A DNA stretch of 37,261 bases from Muribaculaceae bacterium. GTDB taxonomy: Bacteria > Bacteroidota > Bacteroidia > Bacteroidales > Muribaculaceae. Each line of letters starts with the position of its first letter. The stretch's first letter is position 1. The stretch is from assembly GCA_017619355.1 (NCBI GenBank), contig JAFZSO010000015.1, positions 1 to 37,261 on the forward strand, read 5' to 3'. The notes beneath the pieces are model-generated. The model saw only the letters and a list, made by a program, of their open reading frames with translations. It did no database searches and was not told the DNA's origin. The position numbers and the translations under genes are program-made. Below, piece by piece: positions 10,401-18,157 of the stretch.

Positions 10401-11564
10401 ATAGATGAGTGGCCATGAGGTTTCGTTGGCTGTTACAGTAATGGGAACCTTGTATTCATCGAAGAGTGCCTTGTATCCTTCGCAAGAAGCATCAAGCGTG
10501 TATTCGCCGGGCTCGAGGTTAAAGAAGGCGAACATGCCGTTGTATTTGTTATCGACATTGTAGGTGGCAACTTCCTCGCCGTTCTTGAGCAGGCGCACGG
10601 TGGCACCATTACAGGGCAGCCACTGGTCGTTAGTGTTGGGGCTATACTTGAACAGATTGTGAACAATCTTCTCGTGGAGGTCCTTGACGGTACCCACAAT
10701 CTCACCAGTACCCTTCATGGGGAAGTTGAAGTATGCGGCCACACCACGCGAAATGCGAACACCCTCGAGGTAGTCATAGTCGGGGTTCAGTGCACGATGG
10801 CGTGCCGGCTGATAGGTGTGGAAGTAGCCTTCAATCAGGAAGCCGGGAGCACCATGTTTGAGCACGCCCAGATAGCCATAATAGGTAATTCCAGAGTTGG
10901 GGTCGGTGCGGCCACTGTAGCTGCCATAAAAGTTGATGTCGCCACGCACATTGGTCGAGTTCTGGTAGTAGTTCTGTGGCTCGAAGTCAATGTCGAAGTG
11001 ATGATAGGGCCAGTTGGTCAGAGCCATCTGGTCGCTACCTTCAACAGCAGCTCCAGTGTAACCGGCATTGCCAGTCTGCCCTTGGTCGTAACCTCGATAG
11101 AGATATAGCGGGTAGTTGGTGGCGGTACCATCGGTGGCGGCATTAGAGTGGACGGAGATAAACATGTCGTTATTGCCTGCCTCTACCTCCTCGCATATTT
11201 CAGAAAGAGGGCGGTTGTAGATTTCAGCATCGGCTGCGCCAGAAACATAGGGATAGGGGCCATTCTTGACGCGCGACATGGTGATATTGCTGGCCTGAAC
11301 ACCCATGGCAATGAGTTCTTCGCGAAGTCGGAGACATTTCCACAGGTTGGTGTTCGATTCATAGAAACCGCAGGTGTCGGGTCGTCCTGTTTCCGAAGTC
11401 ATTGGATAAGGAATGGTAGCCATAGGACGGTCGTTGGGTCCCCAGCTGCCATGACCAGGATTGATGTAAATGCGCAGTTCATCAACTGATTTTGCCTGAA
11501 GCGCAAATGCTGCCATGATTGCAGCTGCTGCAAGTAATAATATCTTCTTCATAGCTGTAATCAT
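7455..11564 (-). CDS. Secreted N-acetylmuramoyl-L-alanine amidase-like multidomain protein
   Basis: A 1369-residue exported protein. After a signal peptide (about 1-24) comes an Amidase_3-type zinc hydrolase (about 30-282): INPGHGSWG supplies H38, FYESNT E69, FISVHSNA H139, and FLIEGYF the likely catalytic E245. These are the expected ligands of an enzyme that cuts the MurNAc-L-Ala bond of peptidoglycan. Next is a carboxypeptidase-regulatory-like beta-sandwich (about 287-390), a long beta-rich region that looks like a propeller (about 410-1160), a domain resembling SusE/SusF outer-membrane modules (about 1195-1300, starting YYVVGGFNDWN) and a sorting-like tail ending with AKVLR. The ATG at 11562-11564 overlaps the upstream stop (ATGA); an ATG at 11550-11552, giving MKKILLLAAAA, is an equally plausible start. 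The long non-catalytic part is unusual for an amidase. Confidence 0.85.
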   Translation of the reverse strand: MITAMKKILLLAAAAIMAAFALQAKSVDELRIYINPGHGSWGPNDRPMATIPYPMTSETGRPDTCGFYESNTNLWKCLRLREELIAMGVQASNITMSRVKNGPYPYVSGAADAEIYNRPLSEICEEVEAGNNDMFISVHSNAATDGTATNYPLYLYRGYDQGQTGNAGYTGAAVEGSDQMALTNWPYHHFDIDFEPQNYYQNSTNVRGDINFYGSYSGRTDPNSGITYYGYLGVLKHGAPGFLIEGYFHTYQPARHRALNPDYDYLEGVRISRGVAAYFNFPMKGTGEIVGTVKDLHEKIVHNLFKYSPNTNDQWLPCNGATVRLLKNGEEVATYNVDNKYNGMFAFFNLEPGEYTLDASCEGYKALFDEYKVPITVTANETSWPLIYLESENYVPDETHYENYPDPAQPGYLKLADNYNFTQVPGNTEFVGVLKDAVQLGDSTVVLTNEGIMPHLYLIKTSTNEFIKELSTEGIYTEDSPGFFSALNAISRTADNKLVGVSLTENQYNSSNVTDGYTRGTARVYIWNNIDEAPSIFAETQNSGNYYNANVGHSILVNGAASKDCEIVLTAMTVGSTCNIRLVHILMNEGEQGTVFYDNLYTGGFVGTQTAYGEELHIAVSPNDDAKILLGGMGTITEFTAPDKNAGSATDIEQLSSEFGATGVGFQCFKYAGHSLLVTPYAVEGEVKGVKIIDITGGVQNAKLVKTTNTDIISAKAHHDPILNGLTEHLATAVVDGVDINATLVGANGVTLITTKDVEQDIVKGIYAYGLNSERGEDKYVFTFTANDNAEAAYIIFSDATTGETVGTVEIPNVVEGENTVTLTFDQIPGDNTQKMNWAVNLVGKTIPTITRLNTNDTYSYARIGNIVDKSTESDFFGRIYVVNRTGSAQATNGIYAYNADWTRINDSALHGGMTLGNPFRLATDENGTIYVADWADGHSGVYTLDPANLESNMGTFFEGTHASTGLITDANGDVVASSICSVYITGSGADTRMYCHLEDYNADIAQYNIGNPDGSIMTSWATMPTRLWGIGGYLASEHASVFNETEDGGLWIVQNRGAGNNTPGVPSLMYFDSEGHIQFNSGLEDNPVHYDINGTQYAAGAMSNDGTELVVNEPDGTLKFFSVDYDEDGVPVLAYKHQYKAGAGNLVTQINYDYAGNLVVSGNKLVILSMPTEDNQTTTPAKKALLVYKELESAYYVVGGFNDWNANEPLEITEDGATFDVVEDPDDVESKEFKILTNGVNDWLWLGGEDANGVGYFEVTDGMMTAGTEITLDDAGANFRLPGSGNYTITLAKEAATTGDKAPVEGVKIVVKKNNQTPTAVTDVKGKTVSSVKYVNLAGIESSKPFDGWNIVVTTYTDGTQSTAKVLR

Positions 11565-12469
11565 TTAACAAGGTTAATAATATAAGCCTCGCCGGTGGGA
11601 GTGGAGAAGGCAATCTTTCCGCTCTGTGCCGAGGGCAGAGGATACATCGCAATCACATCGCTGCCGGTGAGCACCTGACGGTTGCCCTTCAGGTCAACAG
11701 CAACGATTTCGCTGGAAGTGAACACTTCACCATTGTCTTGGTCATTCATGCCGACGATGATGTTGTTGTCATACCATTTAGGAGCTCTGACAATGCCCAG
11801 CGACTGGACACCAGAACCGTCGGTGTTGCACACATAAGCACCCATTCCTGAAACGAAGAAGAGCACTTTGGTGCCGTCGGGCGACATAGAAGGCCAGATG
11901 TAGCGATGCTGGGTGCCCAGCGGCGACAGCTGACTGGTCTTGCCATTCATGGTAATCATGAGCTGATACTTGTCGAGAGAGAGAACGGGCATGGTTTGCT
12001 GAGCTTTCTCAGCGCTCAAGGCCTTCTTCTCGGTCTTGCTCTTGTTGACGGCAATAGCCGTGTTACCTTCAATAGCCACACCGTTCAAATCACGGGTGGG
12101 CTTCACAAGCTGCTTGGTCTCGCCGCTTGCAATGTTCTTGCTGAGCACGGCAGTTTTGATCAAGTGCTTGTCGTTCATCGATTTCTCGCGATAGACCACA
12201 TTCTGGCCATCCTGAGAAACCTTTGCATCATAGCCTGCGCCATTGGCATCGGTAATCACCTGTGTCTGGCCCGAGGCAAGGTCGAACTTTGTGAGTCCCT
12301 TGTTATAGTCAGTCGTGATGAGCACATAATCGCCCTGCGGACTGATTGCGGCAATCTTATTGGCTGCATTCTCGGGGATGTTGACTTTGTCGATGGAGCC
12401 AACATTCAGGAGCTGAGCCATGCCACTGAAGGAAACGCACAATGCTAATGTTAAGAAAACATTCTTCAT
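11561..12469 (-). CDS. Exported TolB/PD40-like beta-propeller protein
   Basis: A 302-residue protein with a signal peptide (MKNVFLTLALCVSFSGMAQ, 1-19), so periplasmic or surface-located. The rest is a six- or seven-bladed propeller of WD40-like PD40 repeats; the clearest blades are ISPQGDYVLITTDYN (about 44-58), VSQDGQNVVYRE (about 85-96) and MSPDGTKVLFFVSG (about 195-208), as in TolB and the DPP-IV propeller. There is no hydrolase domain attached. Its stop overlaps the amidase start by 4 bases (ATGA), which implies co-translation and a shared role, perhaps as a partner that senses or positions the amidase (inference). The upstream 202-base region is AT-rich and I see no convincing -33/-7 pair. 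Confidence 0.8.
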   Translation of the reverse strand: MKNVFLTLALCVSFSGMAQLLNVGSIDKVNIPENAANKIAAISPQGDYVLITTDYNKGLTKFDLASGQTQVITDANGAGYDAKVSQDGQNVVYREKSMNDKHLIKTAVLSKNIASGETKQLVKPTRDLNGVAIEGNTAIAVNKSKTEKKALSAEKAQQTMPVLSLDKYQLMITMNGKTSQLSPLGTQHRYIWPSMSPDGTKVLFFVSGMGAYVCNTDGSGVQSLGIVRAPKWYDNNIIVGMNDQDNGEVFTSSEIVAVDLKGNRQVLTGSDVIAMYPLPSAQSGKIAFSTPTGEAYIINLVK

Positions 12470-12610
12470 AAATGCACGGTTTTTAGTTAAACAAAAGATT
12501 AATAATTAGTTTGTAGATAGTTGTCGTAAATTTGCAGTAAATATATAATTTATTTCTATAATATGCAATAATTTTAAATATGTTTTAATAAAATTAAAAT
12601 AAGAAATAAA

Positions 12611-12640
12611 ATAAAAAACCGCCACTTGTGCGAGTGGCGG
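12611..12640 (-). terminator. Rho-independent terminator of prs
   Basis: An 8-bp perfect stem (CCGCCACT at 12619-12626 with AGTGGCGG at 12633-12640, 6-base loop) is followed on the minus strand by TTTTTTATTTTATTT. It lies about 30 bases past the prs stop codon. The AT-rich 12470-12610 stretch beyond it is the leader of the PD40 gene. Confidence 0.9.
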
Positions 12641-12671
12641 CTGTGTATGGTTACTGAATGACCGAGGACGG

Positions 12672-13616
12672 TCAAATCAGGTATTGCGAACTGATAGCCT
12701 CGTTGTTGTGCACACGCATCATAGTGTCGGCAAAGAGTTGTGCGATGCTCACGATGGTGGCCTTGGGGCAGCGGGCCGTGTCGAACGGGATGGAGTTGGT
12801 GAAGATGACCTCGGCGAGGGCGCTGTCGTTCACTCGGTCGCAGGCCGGTCCACTCATGAGAGCGTGTGAGGCTACGGCCCAGACGGTGCGTGCTCCTGCT
12901 TCCTTCATCACATTAGCGGCTTTGCAGATTGTGCCGGCGGTGTCGATCATGTCGTCGACGAGCACCACATCCTTGCCTTCCACATCGCCAATAATGGTCA
13001 TTTTTTCTACCACATTGGCTTTAGCTCTTTGCTTGTGGCAGAGAACGAGGGGCGAATTGAAATACTTGGAATAGGTGTTGGCTCGTTTGGCGCCGCCCAC
13101 ATCGGGCGAAGCGATCACCATGTCGTTGAGTTTCATCTTCTTGATGAAGGGGATGAAGACCGAAGAGGCATAGAGGTGGTCGACGGGCACATTGAAAAAG
13201 CCTTGAATCTGATCGGCATGCAGGTCCATGGTGATCAGTCGGTCGATGCCAGCCTTGCTCAGCAGGTCGGCCACCAGCTTGGCGGCGATAGAAACGCGAG
13301 GTTTGTCCTTGCGGTCCTGACGAGCCCAACCGAAGTAGGGCACCACGGCTATCACGGTCTTGGCCGATGCACGCTTGGCGGCGTCAATCATCAGCAGCAG
13401 TTCCATGAGGTTGTCGCTATTGGGGAAGGTCGACTGGATGAGATAGACCTCGTCGCCGCGAATCGACTCCTCAAACGAGACTTCAAACTCGCCGTCGGCA
13501 AAGCGCTGAATGTTCATCTTGCCCAAAGGAATCCCCAGGCATTTAGAGATTTCTTCAGACAGGTACATAGAATTAGTTCCCGAGAAAATTTTGAAAGGAA
13601 GATCAGTGTTGCTCAT
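12672..13616 (-). CDS. prs: Ribose-phosphate pyrophosphokinase
   Basis: Makes phosphoribosyl pyrophosphate from ribose 5-phosphate and ATP for purine, pyrimidine, His and Trp synthesis; cytoplasmic. The 314-residue length is normal for a class I enzyme. Visible hallmarks are FADGEFEVSF (39-48), the ATP-binding region YFGWARQDRKDKPR (94-107), the metal/ATP motif DLHADQIQGFF (131-141) and the PRPP-binding loop DVVLVDDMIDTAGTI (216-230). ATG 13614-13616 is the only sensible start. It follows the GH13 gene by about 110 bases that contain a -7 element (TAAATTTG, minus strand, 13655-13662), so it may have its own promoter. Confidence 0.97.
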   Translation of the reverse strand: MSNTDLPFKIFSGTNSMYLSEEISKCLGIPLGKMNIQRFADGEFEVSFEESIRGDEVYLIQSTFPNSDNLMELLLMIDAAKRASAKTVIAVVPYFGWARQDRKDKPRVSIAAKLVADLLSKAGIDRLITMDLHADQIQGFFNVPVDHLYASSVFIPFIKKMKLNDMVIASPDVGGAKRANTYSKYFNSPLVLCHKQRAKANVVEKMTIIGDVEGKDVVLVDDMIDTAGTICKAANVMKEAGARTVWAVASHALMSGPACDRVNDSALAEVIFTNSIPFDTARCPKATIVSIAQLFADTMMRVHNNEAISSQYLI

Positions 13617-13654
13617 AATTTTTAGGCTTTTTTATGGCTATGTGAATTGTATTG

Positions 13655-13662
13655 CAAATTTA
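13655..13662 (-). promoter_or_regulatory. Probable -7 element of the prs promoter
   Basis: TAAATTTG on the minus strand matches the Bacteroidetes TAnnTTTG consensus and lies 39 bases upstream of the prs ATG. No TTTG or TTG is seen at the proper -33 spacing, so confidence is limited. Confidence 0.45.
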
Positions 13663-13685
13663 AGAAGTTTCGGTGACTTTATGAG

Positions 13686-13707
13686 AATAATTTTCACTAA
13701 AATTATT
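13686..13707 (-). terminator. Weak hairpin after the GH13 gene, possible terminator
   Basis: A 9-bp AT-only stem (AATAATTTT with AAAATTATT, loop CACT) lies about 20 bases past the GH13 stop. No U-run follows on the minus strand, so termination would be inefficient and prs may be partly co-transcribed with the GH13 gene. Confidence 0.3.
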
Positions 13708-13725
13708 AACAATGCTTGAAAAAAA

Positions 13726-15399
13726 TTATTTCAATTTCCAGAACACAGCACTAAATGGCTGAATGGAAATGGTTAATGGCTTCTCGTGGGTGAGTGACAT
13801 TGGGGATCTTTGACGAGAAATGAGCTCCACGGCCTTCTTTTCGCCGGCAGTAATGCCTAGATGCTCGAAGGCGTGCAGTGGCACATTCACATTGCACACG
13901 GCATCGTGGTCGTCAAAGTTTGCCACCACCAGAATTGTTTCCTTGTTGATGTGACGCAAGAAGGCATATTGCTTGGCGGGGTTCAGCGAGTGCATGTTCA
14001 CATACATCAGGTCATAGAACTCGCCCTCGGCAATGGCTCGCTCGGTGCGGCAAATCTTCAGGATATCGGCATAGGCTTTGCGCAACGCTTTCTCGTCGGT
14101 AGTGAGCAAGGTGCTGTTGCAACGCCCGTGATTGAACCAGCGACGCACGGTATCGACCGAGATGTAGTCGAAAATCGAGGTTCGGCCGTCATCTCCGCTA
14201 AATCCTGTAGCCCCCTCGGCTTTCTCGCCCAGTTCCTGACCGGCATAGAGCATAAATGGGCAGCGCGACATGGCGGCGCTCACAGCCAGTGCGGGAATGG
14301 CTCGGAAAGCATATCCAGCGAACTGTGGCGAAGCGATGCGTTGCTCGTCGTGGTTCTCAAGGAAGTTGAGCATGTGGTCCTGCAGTCCTTCAATGGTCTG
14401 CCAACAGCCCGTAATGGCGCTTGCGGGAGCCTGTCCGCAAACCACGGCACGCAGTGTGTCGTAGAGTGTCACTTTGTCATACAGGTAGTCGAAGCCGCCA
14501 CGGTGAATGTAGTCGTGATACAGGCCCGTGTCATAAATCTCGGCTATGAATACGATGTGCGGGTGCTTTTCCTTCACCTGAGCGATGGCCCAGCGCCAGA
14601 ATTCCACGGGCACCATGTGTGCCATGTCGCAGCGGAAGGCATCCACACCCTTGCTGGCCCAGAACATCAGGATGTGCAACATCTTTTGCCAGGTCGAGGG
14701 GATGGGGTAGAAGTAGCAGCAATTGCACCCGGGATCAATGCCGTAGTTGAGCTTTACGGTCTCATACCAGTCGTTGATGTCGGGATTCTCGCGATAGCAG
14801 TCATTGCCGGTAGCTTTGGCGGGGTGCTCGGTATAGGGCTTCCCGTCGTCACAAGGCACTGGCGGAACGAAGTCGTACCCCGTGATGTAGTAGAAATTGT
14901 TGTCGGGTGCAAAGAATCGCTTTGTGTTGTCGTCTTCGCCCAAATCAGCAACTCCTGAGGGTTTGGCATCGCTGTGATACTCCCTTGCCACATGGTTGGG
15001 GACAAAGTCAATCACCACCTTCAACCCAGCCTCATGAGTCCTCTCCACAAGCATCTCAAACTCTTGCATGCGATGGGGCACATCTACTGCCAGATCGGGG
15101 TCAATGTCATAGTAGTCCCGAATGGCGTATGGCGAACCTGCGTTGCCTTTAACCACCTGATCATTACTTGATTTGATGCCGAAACTTGAATAATCACTTT
15201 TAGTGGCATGCTCAATTACACCTGTGTACCACACATGGCTGATTCCAAGCCCTTTTATCGAGCGCAGCACATGTGGCGTGATGTGATTCAGTTTGCCCAC
15301 ACCGTTTTCTTCGAGGGTGCCGTTAAAGGTGTTTTCGCTGTTCATATTAGTGAACCAGCGCGGCATGAGTTGATAGATGATAATCTTGTCGTTAGCCAT
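13726..15399 (-). CDS. Glycoside hydrolase family 13 alpha-amylase, cytoplasmic
   Basis: A 557-residue alpha-glucan hydrolase without signal peptide, so probably acting on intracellular glycogen or imported maltooligosaccharides. GH13 (beta/alpha)8 motifs are all present: region I VVIDFVPNH (128-136), region II GVDAFRCDMAH with nucleophile D258, region III IAEIYD with acid/base E287, and region IV FLENHDEQR with H350 and D351. The N-terminus (MANDKIIIYQLMPRWF) begins directly with the first barrel strand, and the last 100 residues form the usual beta-sandwich. A Cys-rich insertion (GCNCCYF, 224-230) is notable in a cytoplasmic amylase. It follows the oadB terminator by about 20 bases, and no clear promoter is visible upstream. 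Confidence 0.92.
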   Translation of the reverse strand: MANDKIIIYQLMPRWFTNMNSENTFNGTLEENGVGKLNHITPHVLRSIKGLGISHVWYTGVIEHATKSDYSSFGIKSSNDQVVKGNAGSPYAIRDYYDIDPDLAVDVPHRMQEFEMLVERTHEAGLKVVIDFVPNHVAREYHSDAKPSGVADLGEDDNTKRFFAPDNNFYYITGYDFVPPVPCDDGKPYTEHPAKATGNDCYRENPDINDWYETVKLNYGIDPGCNCCYFYPIPSTWQKMLHILMFWASKGVDAFRCDMAHMVPVEFWRWAIAQVKEKHPHIVFIAEIYDTGLYHDYIHRGGFDYLYDKVTLYDTLRAVVCGQAPASAITGCWQTIEGLQDHMLNFLENHDEQRIASPQFAGYAFRAIPALAVSAAMSRCPFMLYAGQELGEKAEGATGFSGDDGRTSIFDYISVDTVRRWFNHGRCNSTLLTTDEKALRKAYADILKICRTERAIAEGEFYDLMYVNMHSLNPAKQYAFLRHINKETILVVANFDDHDAVCNVNVPLHAFEHLGITAGEKKAVELISRQRSPMSLTHEKPLTISIQPFSAVFWKLK

Positions 15400-15410
15400 T
15401 GTTCAAGGTT

Positions 15411-15451
15411 GTTTTTAAAAAATATAGGCGAACCAGATTGTCCGCCTATAT
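15411..15451 (-). terminator. Rho-independent terminator of the mce-mmd operon
   Basis: A 9-bp perfect stem (ATATAGGCG at 15422-15430 with CGCCTATAT at 15443-15451, 12-base loop) is followed on the minus strand by TTTTTTAAAAAC. It lies 29 bases past the beta-subunit stop codon. Confidence 0.85.
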
Positions 15452-15480
15452 ATAATTAATGTGTTCACATTTCAGTAGGA

Positions 15481-16635
15481 TTAACCCAAGAAACCGAGAA
15501 GCACACCGGCGGCAACAGCCGAGCCAATCACGCCAGCCACATTCGGGCCCATAGCGTGCATGAGCAGATAGTTGCTCGGGTCGGCCTTGAGGCCCTGGTC
15601 GTTACTGATGCGTGCTGCCATAGGCACTGCGCTCACACCGGCATTACCGATAAGCGGATTCAGTTTCTTGTGCTTGGGCAGGAGTAGGTTGAATATCTTC
15701 ACGAAGAGCACACCTGAGGTGGTGGCGATGATAAACGCCATGAAACCAAGTGCGAAAATCTTCACGGTGTCGCTTGTGAGGAACTCTGAAGCCTGGGTCG
15801 AGGCACCCACGCACACGCCGAGCAGAATCGTTACGATATCGGTCATCGCATTGCTTGCCGTCTTGGCCAGGCGGGTGGTTACGCCGCTCTCACGCAGCAG
15901 GTTGCCGAAGAACAGCATACCCAGCAGCGGCAGGCCGCTTGGCACGAAGAAGCAGGTGAGAATCAAGCCCACGATGGGGAAGATGATTTTCTCGGTCTGC
16001 GACACTTTGCGAGCGGGTTTCATCTTGATCACGCGCTCCTTCTTGGTGGTGAGCAGTCGCATGATTGGCGGCTGAATCACCGGCACGAGCGCCATGTAGC
16101 TGTAGGCACTCACGGCGATTGCGCCCATCAGGTTGGGAGCGAGTTTCGACGACAGGAAGATGGCGGTAGGACCGTCGGCACCACCAATGATGGCGATGGC
16201 ACCGGCCTGGTCGGGCATGAAGCCAATGGCGAGAGCCACCATGTAGGCTCCAAAGATACCAAACTGCGCAGCGGCACCCACGAGCATCAGCTTGGGGTTG
16301 GCGAGCAGCGACGAGAAGTCGGTCATGGCGCCAATTCCCAAGAAGATGAGTGGCGGATACCAACCTTGCCGCACACCCTGATACAGGATGTTGAGCACTG
16401 ACCCTTCCTCGTAGATACCAATCTCGTTACCTGCCTGGAAGGGAATGTTACCAATGAGGATACCAAACCCGATTGGTACTAGCAACATGGGTTCAAAGTC
16501 ATGCTTGATGGCGAGGTAGATGAAAAACAGACCCACGCACAGCATGATGAGGCTCTCAGGCGATAATGTCACGTTATAAAAGCCTGTGAACTCCCAAAAT
16601 TGCTTCAGATTTTCAGCAATATTTAATAGTACCAT
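15481..16635 (-). CDS. Na+-translocating decarboxylase beta subunit (OadB/MmdB family)
   Basis: Integral membrane subunit that decarboxylates carboxybiotin and pumps Na+ out of the cell, as part of methylmalonyl-CoA decarboxylase. The 384-residue protein has about ten hydrophobic segments and the family hallmark GGADGPTAIF (151-160); its Asp154 corresponds to the Na+-binding Asp known from OadB. Other conserved parts are the stretch around PLIFLGIGAMTDF (95-107) and the Gly/Ala-rich C-terminus (AMGPNVAGVIGSAVAAGVLL). I chose ATG 16633-16635, 4 bases after the carrier-protein stop; the longer frame would need a TTG inside the carrier gene. It is the last gene of the operon. Specificity for methylmalonyl-CoA rather than oxaloacetate is inferred from mce and mmdA. 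Confidence 0.93.
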   Translation of the reverse strand: MVLLNIAENLKQFWEFTGFYNVTLSPESLIMLCVGLFFIYLAIKHDFEPMLLVPIGFGILIGNIPFQAGNEIGIYEEGSVLNILYQGVRQGWYPPLIFLGIGAMTDFSSLLANPKLMLVGAAAQFGIFGAYMVALAIGFMPDQAGAIAIIGGADGPTAIFLSSKLAPNLMGAIAVSAYSYMALVPVIQPPIMRLLTTKKERVIKMKPARKVSQTEKIIFPIVGLILTCFFVPSGLPLLGMLFFGNLLRESGVTTRLAKTASNAMTDIVTILLGVCVGASTQASEFLTSDTVKIFALGFMAFIIATTSGVLFVKIFNLLLPKHKKLNPLIGNAGVSAVPMAARISNDQGLKADPSNYLLMHAMGPNVAGVIGSAVAAGVLLGFLG

Positions 16636-16639
16636 AGTG

Positions 16640-17074
16640 TTAAGCAATAATCATGATAGTGGTACCTTCTTGTACCGACTCTTCAATTGAAACATTAATA
16701 GACTTGACCACGCCGTCTTTGCCTGCATGAATCTCGTTGCCCATTTTCATGGCTTCGAGTATGCACACCACATCACTGGCCTTCACTTGCTGGCCTTCCT
16801 TCACATGGAGTTCCTTGATCACGCCAGGCAGTGGCGAAGCGATAACATATTCACCGGCAGCAGCAGCGGCGGGTTTGGCGGCAGCAGGTTTGGCTGCAAC
16901 GGGAGCGTCATTGCTCACGGCCACTTTCTTCACAACCGGTTTCACGGCCTTCTCTTCCTCGAGTTCAACATCATAAGCCACTCCGTTGACCTCGATGTGA
17001 GCGATATTGTTCTCAATGTCACCAACATTTACTTTGTATTCGTGACCATTGATTTTATACTTGTATTCTTTCAT
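16640..17074 (-). CDS. Biotin carboxyl carrier subunit of methylmalonyl-CoA decarboxylase
   Basis: Small carrier protein (144 residues) whose biotin shuttles CO2 from the carboxyltransferase (MmdA) to the membrane beta subunit. The C-terminal biotinyl domain (about 76-144) contains EAMKMGNEI with biotinylation site K110, and a flexible Ala/Pro linker (AAKPAAAKPAAAAAG, 60-74) separates it from an N-terminal domain of about 45 residues (MKEYKYKINGHEYKVNVGDI) typical of Bacteroidetes OadA/MmdC carriers. It lies between the OadG-like gene (31-base gap) and the beta subunit. Length and layout match MmdC. Confidence 0.93.
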   Translation of the reverse strand: MKEYKYKINGHEYKVNVGDIENNIAHIEVNGVAYDVELEEEKAVKPVVKKVAVSNDAPVAAKPAAAKPAAAAAGEYVIASPLPGVIKELHVKEGQQVKASDVVCILEAMKMGNEIHAGKDGVVKSINVSIEESVQEGTTIMIIA

Positions 17075-17105
17075 TGATTTAGTAATGCAAATAAAATGTT
17101 AGTGA

Positions 17106-18134
17106 TTAAAGTTTATTGTCGCGATGCTCAGGCAAGTGGCGCAGCAGGTTGCCTTTTGAGCCCCATGCGCTCGACTGCTGCAGTGAGCGGTCGAAGGTGA
17201 GAATGCCACTTTCCTCATCGTGAGCATTGAAGTGCTGATAGAGTGCCATACAGATGGCTGCTATAGCCTCATCGTCGCCTTCGGGCTGAACTACTGTATC
17301 CACATTGTCAACGGCTTTGTCAACAATGGCTTCCTCTTTCTTCTTTTCTTTGGCGGTAAAGATTTTGCCAAAGAGCTTGAAGAGTAGATAAAGCATCAGC
17401 AGGGCGCTGAACACCACACCCATCGACATGAGTGTGAGCAGAATGCCCGAGGGGTCTTCGTCCTTGAACTTCTGGATGTTCTCGTTAATGGGGCGGGCGT
17501 TGAACTTGCCGGGGGTGATAGCTTTCGCTATACAAGACTCGTCACGCACTTCCCAGTCCTTGGCAATGAACTTGTGTTCACCATGAAGGTCAATGCAGTC
17601 CTCGCTGCAACGAGCATAAGACTGGTTGGGTTGCAGGTCGCTGGGGATTGTCACTTCGTCAACAAGGTCGCCGTTCACATCATAGAGGGCAACATATTGT
17701 CCTGGAGTCAGAGCGAATGGCAGGTGGAATGTTCCGGCCACGGTATCAACATCGGCGCAGAACAACACATGAGTGCGTGGTTTGACCTTGGTGGCCACAT
17801 CGCCACGCGGAATCTCATAGATTTCACCAGTGTGAGTGTCGCGGAGCTCCTGAAGCAGCTGATTGCGCTTCTTGTTGCTCTTTTGCTCTTCAGTCTTGAA
17901 ATAGTTCTGGATGAAATCGGGTTTGAGCGTGGTGATGAACATCTTTTCGATGCCATTGGTGCTGTAGGATGCATTGAAAATCTCAATCCATCCCGAGTGC
18001 ATGCCATTCTGGTCAACAGCGTTGCTGTCGGTCTGCACTGCAACCTCATTGATACGCAGGTCCATGCGACCTTGAGCACTGGCGGTAATGGCAGCGACAA
18101 CAGCAATCAGTGTCAATATTATTTTCTTATTCAT
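17106..18134 (-). CDS. OadG-like subunit fused to an N-terminal lamin-tail-like domain
   Basis: A 342-residue membrane protein in the gamma-subunit position of the decarboxylase operon. It has a signal peptide (1-20, ending ITASA), an extracytoplasmic beta-sandwich (about 24-180) that resembles the lamin-tail domain (INEVAVQTD at 28-36, GWIEIFNAS at 48-56, PGQYVALYDVNGDLVDEVT at 144-162, QSYARC at 171-176), one transmembrane helix (about 230-252) and a cytoplasmic charged tail with AKEKKKEEA and a C-terminal segment (EAIAAICMALYQHF) as in OadG. Ordinary OadG is about 80-100 residues, so the exported part is an addition. OadG normally assembles the alpha and beta subunits. The role of the lamin-tail-like part is unknown. 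Confidence 0.82.
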   Translation of the reverse strand: MNKKIILTLIAVVAAITASAQGRMDLRINEVAVQTDSNAVDQNGMHSGWIEIFNASYSTNGIEKMFITTLKPDFIQNYFKTEEQKSNKKRNQLLQELRDTHTGEIYEIPRGDVATKVKPRTHVLFCADVDTVAGTFHLPFALTPGQYVALYDVNGDLVDEVTIPSDLQPNQSYARCSEDCIDLHGEHKFIAKDWEVRDESCIAKAITPGKFNARPINENIQKFKDEDPSGILLTLMSMGVVFSALLMLYLLFKLFGKIFTAKEKKKEEAIVDKAVDNVDTVVQPEGDDEAIAAICMALYQHFNAHDEESGILTFDRSLQQSSAWGSKGNLLRHLPEHRDNKL

Positions 18135-18157
18135 TTTATCGAATGGTTGAATAGGAA

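Noticed and set aside
12527-12534. TAAATTTG on the plus strand upstream of the PD40 gene
   Set aside because: It points into the minus-strand prs gene, lacks a properly spaced -33 element and has no plus-strand gene downstream.
13861-14958. 365-codon open frame on the plus strand opposite the GH13 gene
   Set aside because: The minus-strand frame has all four GH13 motifs; the antisense product looks like a shadow with no domain or leader.
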